Position numbers and translations under genes: made by a program. A DNA stretch of 64,000 nt. Origin: Agromyces intestinalis (GTDB lineage: Bacteria; Actinomycetota; Actinomycetes; Actinomycetales; Microbacteriaceae). Positions 37,193 to 45,270 of the stretch are shown piece by piece (the first letter of the stretch is position 1; the number at the start of each line of letters is the position of its first letter). Location of the stretch: contig NZ_CP043505.1 of NCBI RefSeq assembly GCF_008365295.1, positions 434,001 through 498,000 of the forward strand, read 5' to 3'. Below the pieces are notes generated by a model. That model did not search any database. It was not told where the DNA came from and was given only the letters and a program-made list of their open reading frames with translations.

Positions 37193-37196
37193 GCCT
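37125..37196. repeat. 18-bp tandem repeat, three good copies plus one degenerate
   Basis: GCTGCGCTCATCATGCGT is repeated at 37143, 37161 and 37179, with a degenerate copy at 37125. It spans the PiT stop and the gap to the next gene. On the coding strand each unit contains ATGATGA. Confidence 0.85.
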
Positions 37197-38370
37197 TCTG
37201 GGCCTTCTTCTTCGGCTTCGGGTTGCGCTTGATCTTCACGGCGCGACCCGAGTCGGCGACCTCGCTGATGACGTTGTGGTGCGATACCTCGCTGCGACGC
37301 GACCACACGAAGATGCCGGCGATCACGATCGTGCCGACCACCGCATCGATGATGATGCCGATGACGCCGAGGTGGGCGACCAGCGCCGCGAGCGCGCCGA
37401 CGGCGCCCGCCGCAGGCAGCGTCATGAGCCATCCGATGCCGATGCGACCCGCGGTCCTCCAGCGCACCTTCGACCCGCGCCGCCCGAGTCCCGAGCCGAT
37501 GACCGAACCCGACGCGACCTGCGTGGTCGACAGCGCGAAGCCCACGTGGCTGGACGCGAGGATCGTGGCCGCCGTCGCGGTCTCGGCGGCGAACCCCTGG
37601 GCCGGTTTGACATCGGTGAGTCCTGTACCGAGCGTCTTGATGATGCGCCAGCCGCCCATGTAGGTGCCGAGGGCGATCGCGATCGCACAGGTGACGATGA
37701 CCCACCACTGCACGTCGGAGCCCGCCGACTGCAACCCGGCGGCGACGAGGGTGAGCGTGATGACGCCCATCGTCTTCTGCGCGTCATTGGTGCCGTGCGC
37801 GAGCGCCACGAGCGACGAGGAGAAGACCTGCGCGTAACGGAACCCGTCGCGGCCGTCGGGCTTGCCGTCGTAGCGGCGCGTGATCGCGTAGGCGAGCTTC
37901 GTCGCGACATAGGCGATGAGCCCGGCCGTGATCGGCGCCAGCAGGGCCGGAAGGATCACCTTGGATACGACGACGCCGAAGTCGATGGCGCCGAGACCCG
38001 CACCGACGATCGCCGCACCGATCAGGCCGCCGAACAACGCGTGGCTCGACGACGACGGCAGCCCGAGCAGCCACGTGATCATGTTCCAGACGATCGCGCC
38101 GATCAGGCCGGCGAAGATGAGCTCGGGCGTGATGAGCACGCCGCCGTCGCCCTCTCTGATGATGCCGCCCGAAATGGTCTTGGCGACCTCGGTCGACAGG
38201 AACGCGCCGACCAGATTGAGCACCGCGGCGAGCGCGACGGCGACCTTCGGACGCAGTGCACCGGTGGCGATCGGCGTCGCCATCGCGTTGGCGGTGTCGT
38301 GGAATCCGTTGGTGAAGTCGAAGAAGAGCGCCAGTGCGATGACCAGCACGACGATGAGGGTGAGATCCAC
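37189..38370 (-). CDS. Low-affinity inorganic phosphate transporter, PiT family
   Basis: 393-residue transporter with about ten helices. The duplicated PiT signatures are FFDFTNGFHDTANAMATPIA and SSLVALAHGTNDAQKTMGVI. LLGLPSSSSHALFGGLIGA and ILASSHVGFALSTTQVASG are the associated substrate loops. The C-terminus is strongly basic (KIKRNPKPKKKAQKA). It imports metal-phosphate with protons. The GTG start opens the first helix directly. Possible PhoP-box-like repeats lie upstream. Confidence 0.92.
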   Translation of the reverse strand: MDLTLIVVLVIALALFFDFTNGFHDTANAMATPIATGALRPKVAVALAAVLNLVGAFLSTEVAKTISGGIIREGDGGVLITPELIFAGLIGAIVWNMITWLLGLPSSSSHALFGGLIGAAIVGAGLGAIDFGVVVSKVILPALLAPITAGLIAYVATKLAYAITRRYDGKPDGRDGFRYAQVFSSSLVALAHGTNDAQKTMGVITLTLVAAGLQSAGSDVQWWVIVTCAIAIALGTYMGGWRIIKTLGTGLTDVKPAQGFAAETATAATILASSHVGFALSTTQVASGSVIGSGLGRRGSKVRWRTAGRIGIGWLMTLPAAGAVGALAALVAHLGVIGIIIDAVVGTIVIAGIFVWSRRSEVSHHNVISEVADSGRAVKIKRNPKPKKKAQKA

Positions 38371-38389
38371 CGGCGTCTTTCTCTGGTTC

Positions 38390-38418
38390 GGTGAACGGAA
38401 TTCACCGGAGGTTCAGTC
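38390..38418. promoter_or_regulatory. Candidate PHO-box-like repeats upstream of PiT
   Basis: The plus strand has ATTCACC, four bases, GTTCAGT (38400-38417) and the minus strand has GTTCACC at 38396-38390. The spacing and core resemble the GTTCACC direct repeats bound by PhoP in streptomycetes. The match is imperfect and the call tentative. Confidence 0.35.
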
Positions 38419-38481
38419 GAGGGGACTTGCGAAGACGGCGAACGCCGCGCACCCCGATCCTACCCGGAGCACGTCTGAGAG

Positions 38482-39513
38482 TCAGCCGAAGAGGATGCGC
38501 GCCTCGTCGTACCGCGACTGCGGCACGGTGTTCAGCGACCCGGTGGCCTCGGCGATCGAGACCGTCTTGATCTCGGTGCCGCGAAGCGTGACCATGTTGC
38601 CCCACGATTCGTCGTACACCGCTTCGACGGCGGCCATGCCCAGCCGGGTGGCGAGCACGCGGTCGTACGCCGTCGGCTCGCCGCCGCGCTGGATGTGACC
38701 GAGCACCGTGGCGCGCGACTCGATGCCGGTGCGCTCCTCGATCATCGGGGCGAGCATCTCGGCGATGCCGCCGAGCCGCGGTCGGTTGAACGCGTCGAGA
38801 CCCTTGTGCGAGTGCGCCTCGGTCATGTCGGGCAGCGTGAAGCCCTCGGCGACGACCACGAGGGGCGCGCGGCCGCGCTCGCGCACCGATTCGACCCACT
38901 CGCAGATCTGCTCGATCGACTGCGGCTGCTCGGGAATGAGGATCGCGTGCGCACCGCCGGCCATGCCCGAGTGCAGCGCGATCCAGCCGACGTGCCGGCC
39001 CATCACCTCGAGCACCATGCACCGCCCGTGCGAGTCGGCGGTCGTGCGCAGGCGGTCGATCGCCTCGGTGGCGATCTCGACGGCGGTGTCGAAGCCGAAC
39101 GAGTAGTCGGTGGCCAACAGGTCGTTGTCGATGGTCTTCGGCACGCCGATGACCTTGATGCCGCCCTCATCGTAGAGCCGGCGCGCGGCCGTCAGGGTGC
39201 CCTCGCCGCCGATCGCGATGATCGCGTCGATGCCCTCTTCGTCGAGCATGCGCTGGATGTTCTCGGGACCGCCGCCCTCGCCCTCGAACGGGTTGGTACG
39301 GGATGAGCCGAGGATCGTGCCGCCCTGGCGCGCGAGCCCTCGCACGTCATGACGCGTGATCGGCATGAGGTCGCGCTCGACGACGCCGCGCCACCCCCAC
39401 CGGAACCCGACGAACTCGGTGGTATGCGAGATGACGCCCTTGAGCACCGCGCCGCGGATGACCGCGTTCAGACCCGGACAGTCGCCACCGCTGGTGAGCA
39501 AGCCGATTTTCAT
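38482..39513 (-). CDS. pfkA: 6-phosphofructokinase, ATP type
   Basis: 343-residue group I/III phosphofructokinase. LLTSGGDCPGLNAVIRG is the nucleotide-binding start; PKTIDNDL holds the catalytic aspartate (D129). The residue that separates ATP from pyrophosphate enzymes is glycine in IGGEGTL (G105), indicating ATP use, while the later lysine (K126 in PKTID) is shared with actinobacterial PPi-type enzymes. It commits fructose-6-phosphate to glycolysis. ATG at 39513 begins the conserved domain exactly. Confidence 0.94.
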   Translation of the reverse strand: MKIGLLTSGGDCPGLNAVIRGAVLKGVISHTTEFVGFRWGWRGVVERDLMPITRHDVRGLARQGGTILGSSRTNPFEGEGGGPENIQRMLDEEGIDAIIAIGGEGTLTAARRLYDEGGIKVIGVPKTIDNDLLATDYSFGFDTAVEIATEAIDRLRTTADSHGRCMVLEVMGRHVGWIALHSGMAGGAHAILIPEQPQSIEQICEWVESVRERGRAPLVVVAEGFTLPDMTEAHSHKGLDAFNRPRLGGIAEMLAPMIEERTGIESRATVLGHIQRGGEPTAYDRVLATRLGMAAVEAVYDESWGNMVTLRGTEIKTVSIAEATGSLNTVPQSRYDEARILFG

Positions 39514-39605
39514 GCCGCGTGGACTCCTCGTCGTGAGTGGAAGGGGTTCGCCTGAGCCGCTTCCTCGGGGCACGGACGACCGAGAGTCTAGCGCGATCGG
39601 GTCGT

Positions 39606-41729
39606 TCAGAGCGCGCCGTCGAGTGCCTGCCGGAGCAGGTGCTGCAGCGCGTCGAGCTGCACCGAATCGGCCGAACCCGGCTCGATGTCGCTGCCGTCGA
39701 GGGCGCGCGCGGCCAACCCCTGCTTCGCGTCGATGAGTTCGGCGATGCGGGCGTCGACGGTGTGCGCGGCGATGATGCGCCAGGCGGTGACCGGTTCGTC
39801 CTGGCCGATGCGGTGCACGCGGTCGATCGCCTGGGTCTGCTCCGCGCTCGTCCAGCTGAGCTCGGCGAGGACGACGTTCGACGCCGCCTGCAGGTTGACG
39901 CCCACACCCGCGGCGGTGAGCGAACACACCGCGACCTGCACGTCGGGGTCGGTGTTGAACGCGTCGATCGCCGCCTGCCGGGCGAGCGCGGTCTGATCGC
40001 CGCGCAGCGACACGGTGCGGATCTCGCGGGCCGCGAACGCCGCCTCGGCCTGGTCCATGACGTCGATGTGCTTGGCGAAGAACACCACCTTTCCGACCGA
40101 CCGCGCGAGCTGCGCGGCGTAGTCGGCCGCGAGCCCGGCCTTCGCCTGGCCGATGCGGCGCACCATGGTGAACACGTTCTCGCCCGTCTTGGCCTGCTTC
40201 GACTCCTCGAGCTCGGCGAGCGCGACGGCGCGGACGAACTGGTCGCGCTCGTCGGCGTCGAGCGAGCCGACCCGGAGGCCGCGCGCCTCGACGAGCGCAC
40301 GGAAGCGGGCGGCGAGGCGGTGGCCGAGTTCGCGCTCGGCGCTGCGGATCGACCGCCCGAGCTCGTCGTCGAGTTCGACGGGCAGGTCGGCGATGCGCTT
40401 GGACGGCAGATCGGCGGCCACGTCGACCTTGCGCCGCCGCACGATGCCGAGGTCGATGACGGTCTGGCGCGCCGCGGAGTAGAACCCGTGGTCGGCGGGC
40501 GTGAGCCCGGTCTCCTCCAGCTTGCCGAGCAGTTCCGGCGCCGGCTTGTCGGCGTCGATCCAGCCGAGGAACCGCCAGATCGCGCGGAAGTCGTCGACGT
40601 CGTTGATGAGCGGCGTGCCGGTGAGGGCGAGCAGCAGCGGGTCGCCGCCGGGTGCATTGTGCCGGATGCGGTCGGCGAGCGCGAGCACGTTGCGCGAGCG
40701 CTGGGACTGCAGGTTCTTGATGAAATGCGCCTCGTCGACGACCATGCCCCGGAAGCCCAGGGTGCTCAGCCAAGACATGTGCCGGTCGAGCACGTCGTAG
40801 TTGACGACGACCACGTCGGCGAACGCGTCGAGGGTGTCGCCGTCGCCGTGGATGACGGTCGCGCGGCGGTGCGGAGTCCACCGCTCGACCTCGCGGGCCC
40901 AGTTCATCTTCACCACATTGGGCACGACGGCGAGCAGCGGGTAGGCGTTCGCCACGGATGCCGCGAGCACCGACTGCGCGGTCTTGCCGAGGCCCGGCTC
41001 GTCGGCGAGCAGGAACGTGCGGTGCCCGAGGCGTGCTGACTCGATGAAGCGGGCCTGGTGGTGCATCAGCTCGAGGCCGCGCGGCGCCAGCCGGTCGACC
41101 TTCGGCGCCTCGGGAAGCGGCATGGTGGCGGCCTGGCCGCCCGAGCCGAGTTCGAACGACTTGAACAGCGGGCCGAGCAGCTCCCAGTTCGCGAGGCGAC
41201 GTACCGGCACCGCGGGTGCGGCGGGCCGGGCGAGATCGGGCGCGAGGAACGGATTCGCGAGCTGCCTGGCCTTGACCGAGCGCGGCACGACCTGGTTGAC
41301 GCTCGGCCCGGGGTCGGGCTCGGGCTCGCGCGTGATGATGAGCTCGTCGGGGCTGAGCTCGGCACCTGACTCGAGCAGCCAGTCGCGACGGAACCGCTGC
41401 GCGACCGTCGACACCGAGGCATCCGGTTCGAGCAATGAGATGAGGCTGGTATCGCGCGCGGCCGTCTTGGCCAGGATCTGCGCGATGCCGTCGAGGCGCT
41501 TCAGCAGTTCGACGCGGGCGGCGTCGGGGGTCTCGTGGTCGGCCTTGACCCTGGCGCGCTCCTCGCGCATCAACAGGGCGATGACCTGGAATTTCTGCCG
41601 GTTGGTGGGGCCGAGTTTGTTCTTCTGCGCCTTCTGCTCGACCTCGCGCACCTTGCGCGCGAGGATCGGAATGATGGGCGCGTCATCGTCGCGCGAGCGC
41701 GTACGTGTGCGCTGCCTCGTCTGGGCCAA
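39606..41729 (-). CDS. SNF2-family DEAD/DEAH helicase-like ATPase
   Basis: 707 residues. The helicase core starts about residue 230: LADEPGLGKTAQSVLAAS (Walker A-like), VVVNYDVLDRHMSWL, VVDEAHFIKN (DEAH), LALTGTPLINDVDDF, and in lobe 2 VVFFAKHIDVMDQAE, VAVCSLTAAGVGVNLQAA and QAIDRVHRIGQ. This is the Swi2/Snf2 set. The basic N-terminal domain is unassigned. A TTG at 41729 is chosen because GGGAGG lies five bases upstream; the ATG at 41756 lacks a comparable site. Its role is probably DNA or nucleoprotein remodelling; no restriction or phage-defence partner genes are adjacent. Confidence 0.87.
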   Translation of the reverse strand: MAQTRQRTRTRSRDDDAPIIPILARKVREVEQKAQKNKLGPTNRQKFQVIALLMREERARVKADHETPDAARVELLKRLDGIAQILAKTAARDTSLISLLEPDASVSTVAQRFRRDWLLESGAELSPDELIITREPEPDPGPSVNQVVPRSVKARQLANPFLAPDLARPAAPAVPVRRLANWELLGPLFKSFELGSGGQAATMPLPEAPKVDRLAPRGLELMHHQARFIESARLGHRTFLLADEPGLGKTAQSVLAASVANAYPLLAVVPNVVKMNWAREVERWTPHRRATVIHGDGDTLDAFADVVVVNYDVLDRHMSWLSTLGFRGMVVDEAHFIKNLQSQRSRNVLALADRIRHNAPGGDPLLLALTGTPLINDVDDFRAIWRFLGWIDADKPAPELLGKLEETGLTPADHGFYSAARQTVIDLGIVRRRKVDVAADLPSKRIADLPVELDDELGRSIRSAERELGHRLAARFRALVEARGLRVGSLDADERDQFVRAVALAELEESKQAKTGENVFTMVRRIGQAKAGLAADYAAQLARSVGKVVFFAKHIDVMDQAEAAFAAREIRTVSLRGDQTALARQAAIDAFNTDPDVQVAVCSLTAAGVGVNLQAASNVVLAELSWTSAEQTQAIDRVHRIGQDEPVTAWRIIAAHTVDARIAELIDAKQGLAARALDGSDIEPGSADSVQLDALQHLLRQALDGAL

Positions 41730-41995
41730 GGGTCCTCCCGTGTTCTCGGGCCGCATCGGTCGCGCCGGCGATCCGAGGGGTGGATCGCGGTGCCGCGGCT
41801 CGCCTCGCAGAATCAGGGGCGGACCGCGGGCCGGTGAACCCACAGGGCCGAGCAGTGCGCGAGCGAAGCCCGTGCCGTCGGCCTGAGGAAGGGATCCATC
41901 GGGCGCGACCGTCATTCTATCGGGTTTCGGGCCGGAATGCCCGATCACGACGCGAGAGGGGTGCGTCGGCGGGGGCGGCGGCCTAGTCTGGGAAG

Positions 41996-42208
41996 ATGGA
42001 CGATCGCGCGGGGGCGGGCGGTGGCGTCGCGCCGGATGACGACTTCACGGTGGCCCAGGACACCGAGTTCGACGAGGCCGATGCGGCCGAAAACGACGAC
42101 GAGCGGCCGCTCGACGACGCGCTGGTCGACGACGTGCCCGGCATCGACGCCGAGCGTCGTGTCGACCTGCGAGACGACCAGCAGATCGCGGCCGACGCCG
42201 AGGAGTGA
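41996..42208 (+). CDS. Small acidic protein of unknown function
   Basis: 70 residues, about one-third Asp/Glu, with no hydrophobic segment (FDEADAAENDDERPLDDALV). TAGTCT plus six bases precedes the ATG, a clean leaderless start. It ends just before the CsoR-type operator. Function unknown. Confidence 0.6.
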   Translation: MDDRAGAGGGVAPDDDFTVAQDTEFDEADAAENDDERPLDDALVDDVPGIDAERRVDLRDDQQIAADAEE

Positions 42209-42209
42209 G

Positions 42210-42228
42210 CGATACCCCGGCTGGGTAT
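42210..42228. promoter_or_regulatory. CsoR-type operator upstream of the metal-sensor gene
   Basis: GATACCCCGGCTGGGTATC has perfect 7-bp inverted arms (GATACCC / GGGTATC). It resembles the ATACCC...GGGTAT operators of CsoR/RcnR-family repressors. It lies at the -35 position relative to the TATCCT -10 at 42242-42247, ideal for autorepression. Confidence 0.75.
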
Positions 42229-42253
42229 CGGCCGCCGGGAGTATCCTGACGGG

Positions 42254-42532
42254 GTGATCGAGGACATCAAGCGGCGAGCCCTGCACCGCACGAAGATCAT
42301 CGAGGGCCAGCTTCGCGGCATCGAGAAGATGATCGAGAACGAGGACTACTGCGTCGACATCATCACGCTCTCGCTCGCGGTGCAGAAGTCGCTCGCGTCC
42401 CTGAACAAGCTGCTCGTCGAGAACCACCTGCGCACGCACGTCAGCCACCAGTACGAGGCGGGCGGCGACGAACGCGAGGCGGCGGTGGCCGAACTGCTGC
42501 GCATCTTCGAGCTGTCGAACAACCGGGGGTGA
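42254..42532 (+). CDS. CsoR/RcnR-family metal-sensing repressor
   Basis: 92-residue all-helical repressor of the CsoR/FrmR/RcnR family: HRTKIIEGQLRGIEKMIENE, then DYCVDIITLSLAVQKSLASL and NKLLVENHLRTHVSHQ. The metal-site positions are Cys33, His58 and His62. CsoR copper sensors have Cys-His-Cys here; Cys-His-His has the same spacing as in the Ni/Co sensor RcnR. The true inducer is therefore open (Ni/Co, Cu or another ligand). It is autoregulated through the palindrome just upstream, with TATCCT and six bases before the GTG. No metal exporter is adjacent; the macrodomain gene follows after ten bases. Confidence 0.9.
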   Translation: MIEDIKRRALHRTKIIEGQLRGIEKMIENEDYCVDIITLSLAVQKSLASLNKLLVENHLRTHVSHQYEAGGDEREAAVAELLRIFELSNNRG

Positions 42533-42542
42533 GCGAGGCCGG

Positions 42543-43106
42543 ATGCCCCGGATCGAGCTGGTCACGGACGACCTGACGCACGAGCGGGTCGACGCGATCG
42601 TGAACGCGGCGAACTCGTCGCTCCTCGGCGGCGGCGGCGTCGACGGCGCCATCCACCGCGCCGGCGGCCCCGAGATCCTCGCCGAGTGCCGCGCGCTGCG
42701 CGCGGGCGCGCTGCGCGACGGACTGCCGACCGGCGAGGCGGTCGCCACCGGCGCCGGACGCCTCGCGGCGCGGTGGGTCATCCACACGGTCGGCCCGGTC
42801 TGGCCGGGCAGCGCCGGGCCCGAGGCATCCGCACGCCGTTCGCTGCTCATCGCCGCGCATCGCAACTCGCTCGCCCTGGCCGCCGACCTGGGAGCCGGAT
42901 CGATCGCCTTCCCGGCGATCTCGGCCGGCGTGTACGGCTGGCCGGTCGACGACGTCGCCGACGTCGCGCTGTCGGTCGCCTCGACGGCTGAGGCGGATGC
43001 CGCTCCCCCGCACGTGCGCTTCGTGCTGTTCTCCGAGCGCGTCGCCGACGCCTACCGGGCGGCCGCCGACCGACTCGGCGTCGAGGTCACGTTCCCGGAG
43101 CCGTAG
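42543..43106 (+). CDS. Macrodomain protein, O-acetyl-ADP-ribose deacetylase type
   Basis: 187 residues. VDAIVNAANSSLLGGGGVDG, IHRAGGPEILAECR and GSIAFPAISAGVYGWPVDD are the ADP-ribose pocket motifs of the YmdB/MacroD-type macrodomains. It should remove acetyl or ADP-ribose groups from ADP-ribose derivatives. It is probably cotranscribed with the metal sensor. Its 3' end overlaps the convergent GDPD gene by 20 bp. Confidence 0.9.
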   Translation: MPRIELVTDDLTHERVDAIVNAANSSLLGGGGVDGAIHRAGGPEILAECRALRAGALRDGLPTGEAVATGAGRLAARWVIHTVGPVWPGSAGPEASARRSLLIAAHRNSLALAADLGAGSIAFPAISAGVYGWPVDDVADVALSVASTAEADAAPPHVRFVLFSERVADAYRAAADRLGVEVTFPEP

Positions 43107-44037
43107 CCGCGAGCCAGGCGTCGAGCGCGCTGGGTCGGTCGGTGATGATGCCGTCGACGCCGAGCGCGGCCACCTCGTTCCACTTCTTCTCGGAGTTCAG
43201 GGTGTAGCAGAGCACCGCGATGCCCACCGAATGCGCGAGGTCGAGCGCCTCGGGCGCGGCCGTCACGCTGGCCACGGTGGTGCCGAACCCGATGAGGCCG
43301 AATCGTTCCGCGATCGGCCGCGGGTCGGCGGGCAGTTCGCGGATCAGCATGATGCGGGGCAGCTGCGGGGCGACCGCGGCGATCGAGTCGAGGGTCTCGA
43401 TGCTGAAGCTCTGCAGCACCACCCGGTCGTCGACGCCCCGGCGCTCGAGCAGATCGGTGACGGTGCGAACCTCGTCGGGCGTCCACGCCGCCTTCAGCTC
43501 GATGAGCGCCCGCGCGTCGTCGCGCTCGGCGAGCGCGGCGAGGAACGCGTCGAGGGTGGGGATCCTGGTGCCCTCGAACGCCGGGTCGTACCGCCGGCCG
43601 GCGTCGAGCCGGGACAGCTGGTCGAAGGTCAACTCGTCGACGCGGTGCGGGTCGCCGGTGACGCGACTGAGCTCGACGTCGTGGAATAGCACCGGCACGC
43701 CGTCGCGGGTGAGCTGCACGTCGGTCTCGACGAACTCGAGGCGGTCCATGGCGAGCTCGAGCGAGGGCAGCGTGTTCTCGGGTGCCCTCGCACGGTCGCC
43801 GCGGTGGGCGACGGTGAATGCGGGTTCACCCGGCGCGCGCAGGGCACCGAACACGTCGGTCGCGGACGCGGTGGGCGGCGGCTGCACGACGAGCATCGCG
43901 ATCACGACGATCGCCAGCGCCACCGCACCGAGGCCGGTGCGCACGGCGCGTCGCGGCGGGTTGGCGAGCAGGTCGGACGAGCGGGGGTGTGCGGCGCGTG
44001 TGGGCGAATCGGGTCGCGCGCCGGGGGCGGGGTGCAC
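43087..44037 (-). CDS. Membrane-anchored or secreted glycerophosphodiester phosphodiesterase
   Basis: 316 residues. A single hydrophobic segment (about 34-55, LGAVALAIVVIAMLVVQ) anchors or exports the protein. The GDPD barrel follows: AHRGDRARAPENTLPSLELA (catalytic His, metal Glu), VETDVQLTRDGVPVLFHDVEL (metal and catalytic His) and LIELKAAW. It hydrolyses glycerophosphodiesters, possibly teichoic-acid or phospholipid debris. The GTG start follows GAAAGG. Confidence 0.88.
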   Translation of the reverse strand: MHPAPGARPDSPTRAAHPRSSDLLANPPRRAVRTGLGAVALAIVVIAMLVVQPPPTASATDVFGALRAPGEPAFTVAHRGDRARAPENTLPSLELAMDRLEFVETDVQLTRDGVPVLFHDVELSRVTGDPHRVDELTFDQLSRLDAGRRYDPAFEGTRIPTLDAFLAALAERDDARALIELKAAWTPDEVRTVTDLLERRGVDDRVVLQSFSIETLDSIAAVAPQLPRIMLIRELPADPRPIAERFGLIGFGTTVASVTAAPEALDLAHSVGIAVLCYTLNSEKKWNEVAALGVDGIITDRPSALDAWLAATAPGT

Positions 44038-44156
44038 GGATCGGGCCTTTCCCCGAACGAGCGCCGTTGCCCGATCGGTTCGGCCACGCTAGCACACGCC
44101 GTTATCGATTCGTTACCTTCTTTCGGGGGACACGAGGATCCGCCCTGCGCGTCGCC

Positions 44157-44396
44157 TCAGCCGCGCTCGTTGCCACGCCGATAGTTGCCGCTGGCGCGGG
44201 CGAGCAGCAGCTGCGACTGGGCCTCGTCGGCCCGCTGCAGCGCCGCGACGAGCCGTGCCGCATCGCGGCCGCCGACCGTCATGACGGCTCGGCCCCCTCG
44301 CGAGACGATGACGGCGCCCTGCTTCGTGACGCGGTAGTCGAACGGGTCGGTGACCAGCCGCTCCCGGGCATCCGGCGATCCCTCGCGACCCGACAT
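44157..44396 (-). CDS. Small hypothetical protein of the deo operon
   Basis: 79-residue soluble protein (FDYRVTKQGAVIVSRGGRAV, then ARLVAALQRADEAQSQLLLA). No family recognised. It starts 13 bp after the truncated aldehyde-dehydrogenase stop and has GGAG eight bases before the ATG, so it is likely the last gene of the same transcript. Confidence 0.65.
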   Translation of the reverse strand: MSGREGSPDARERLVTDPFDYRVTKQGAVIVSRGGRAVMTVGGRDAARLVAALQRADEAQSQLLLARASGNYRRGNERG

Positions 44397-44409
44397 GGCG
44401 TGCTCCGCG

Positions 44410-45270
44410 CTACCGCAGGCTCTTCGGGTGCCAGACCGTCTTCGTCTCGGTGAACGCGACGATGCGGTCCAGCGCCGGCGCCGCGGCATCCTGGCCGTTC
44501 TCGGGTCGCAGCACGCGCTTCAGCGTCTCGGCCGCCGCGACCTCGAGATCCACCCAGTCGAGCGCCCCCGCACCGACCAGGTCGAGCGCGTTCACGTCGG
44601 CGTGCGCGGCGAGCCACGGCGCGATCTCGGCGGGCGAACCGGTCAACACGTTCACCACGCCCTTCGGCACGTCGCTCGTGGCCAGCACCTCGGCCAGCGA
44701 GATCGCCGACAGCGGGAAGCGCTCGCTCGCGATCACGACCACCGCGTTGCCCGCGACGAGCGCCGGCGCGATCGCCGACACGAGCCCGACGAGCGACGAG
44801 TCCTGGGGTGCGACGATCGCGACGACCCCCGTCGGCTCGGGCACCGAGATGTTGAAGTAGGGCCCGGCGACCGGGTTCGCGTTGCCCGACACCTGGGCGA
44901 ACTTGTCGGCCCAGCCGGCGTACCAGACCCAGCGGTCGATCGCCTCGTCGACCTGCACCGTCGCCTGGGCACGCGAGACGCCCTCGGCCTGTTCGATCTC
45001 GGCGGTGAACTGCGCCCGGCGCCCCTCGAGCAGCTCGGCGATGCGGTACAGCACCTGGCCGCGGTTGTACGCCGTGGCGCCCGACCAGCCGGCGACGGCG
45101 GCGCGTGCGGCGACGACCGCGTCGCGGGCGTCCTTGCGGGACGCCTTCGCCGCGTTCGCGAGGAAGGCGCCGTCGGCGGCGAGCACCTCGTAGGTGCGGC
45201 CAGACTCGCTGCGCGGGAACGCGCCGCCGATGAACAGCTTGTAGGTCTTGGGCACGGCGAGGCGGCTCAC
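44410..45270 (-). CDS. Truncated aldehyde-dehydrogenase-like protein, probably non-catalytic
   Basis: 286 residues against about 490 for a full enzyme. The N-terminal NAD-binding half is clear (KLFIGGAFPRSESGRTYEV, WSGATAYNRGQVLYRIAELL, VWYAGWADKFAQV, ISVPEPTGVVAIVAPQDSSL). The segment that should hold the catalytic glutamate and cysteine is missing, and the C-terminus is short. Its GTG overlaps the stop of the full-length ALDH gene by four bases, so the two are made together. The coupling and intact frame suggest a conserved partner subunit rather than decay. Confidence 0.82.
   Translation of the reverse strand: MSRLAVPKTYKLFIGGAFPRSESGRTYEVLAADGAFLANAAKASRKDARDAVVAARAAVAGWSGATAYNRGQVLYRIAELLEGRRAQFTAEIEQAEGVSRAQATVQVDEAIDRWVWYAGWADKFAQVSGNANPVAGPYFNISVPEPTGVVAIVAPQDSSLVGLVSAIAPALVAGNAVVVIASERFPLSAISLAEVLATSDVPKGVVNVLTGSPAEIAPWLAAHADVNALDLVGAGALDWVDLEVAAAETLKRVLRPENGQDAAAPALDRIVAFTETKTVWHPKSLR

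Noticed and set aside
38482..39513. Pyrophosphate-dependent phosphofructokinase
   Set aside because: The key position is glycine in GGEG instead of aspartate, indicating ATP use despite the lysine at the second marker.
39606..41729. SNF2 helicase as part of a phage-defence system
   Set aside because: No methylase, nuclease or other defence partner is adjacent; neighbours are pfkA and a small acidic protein.
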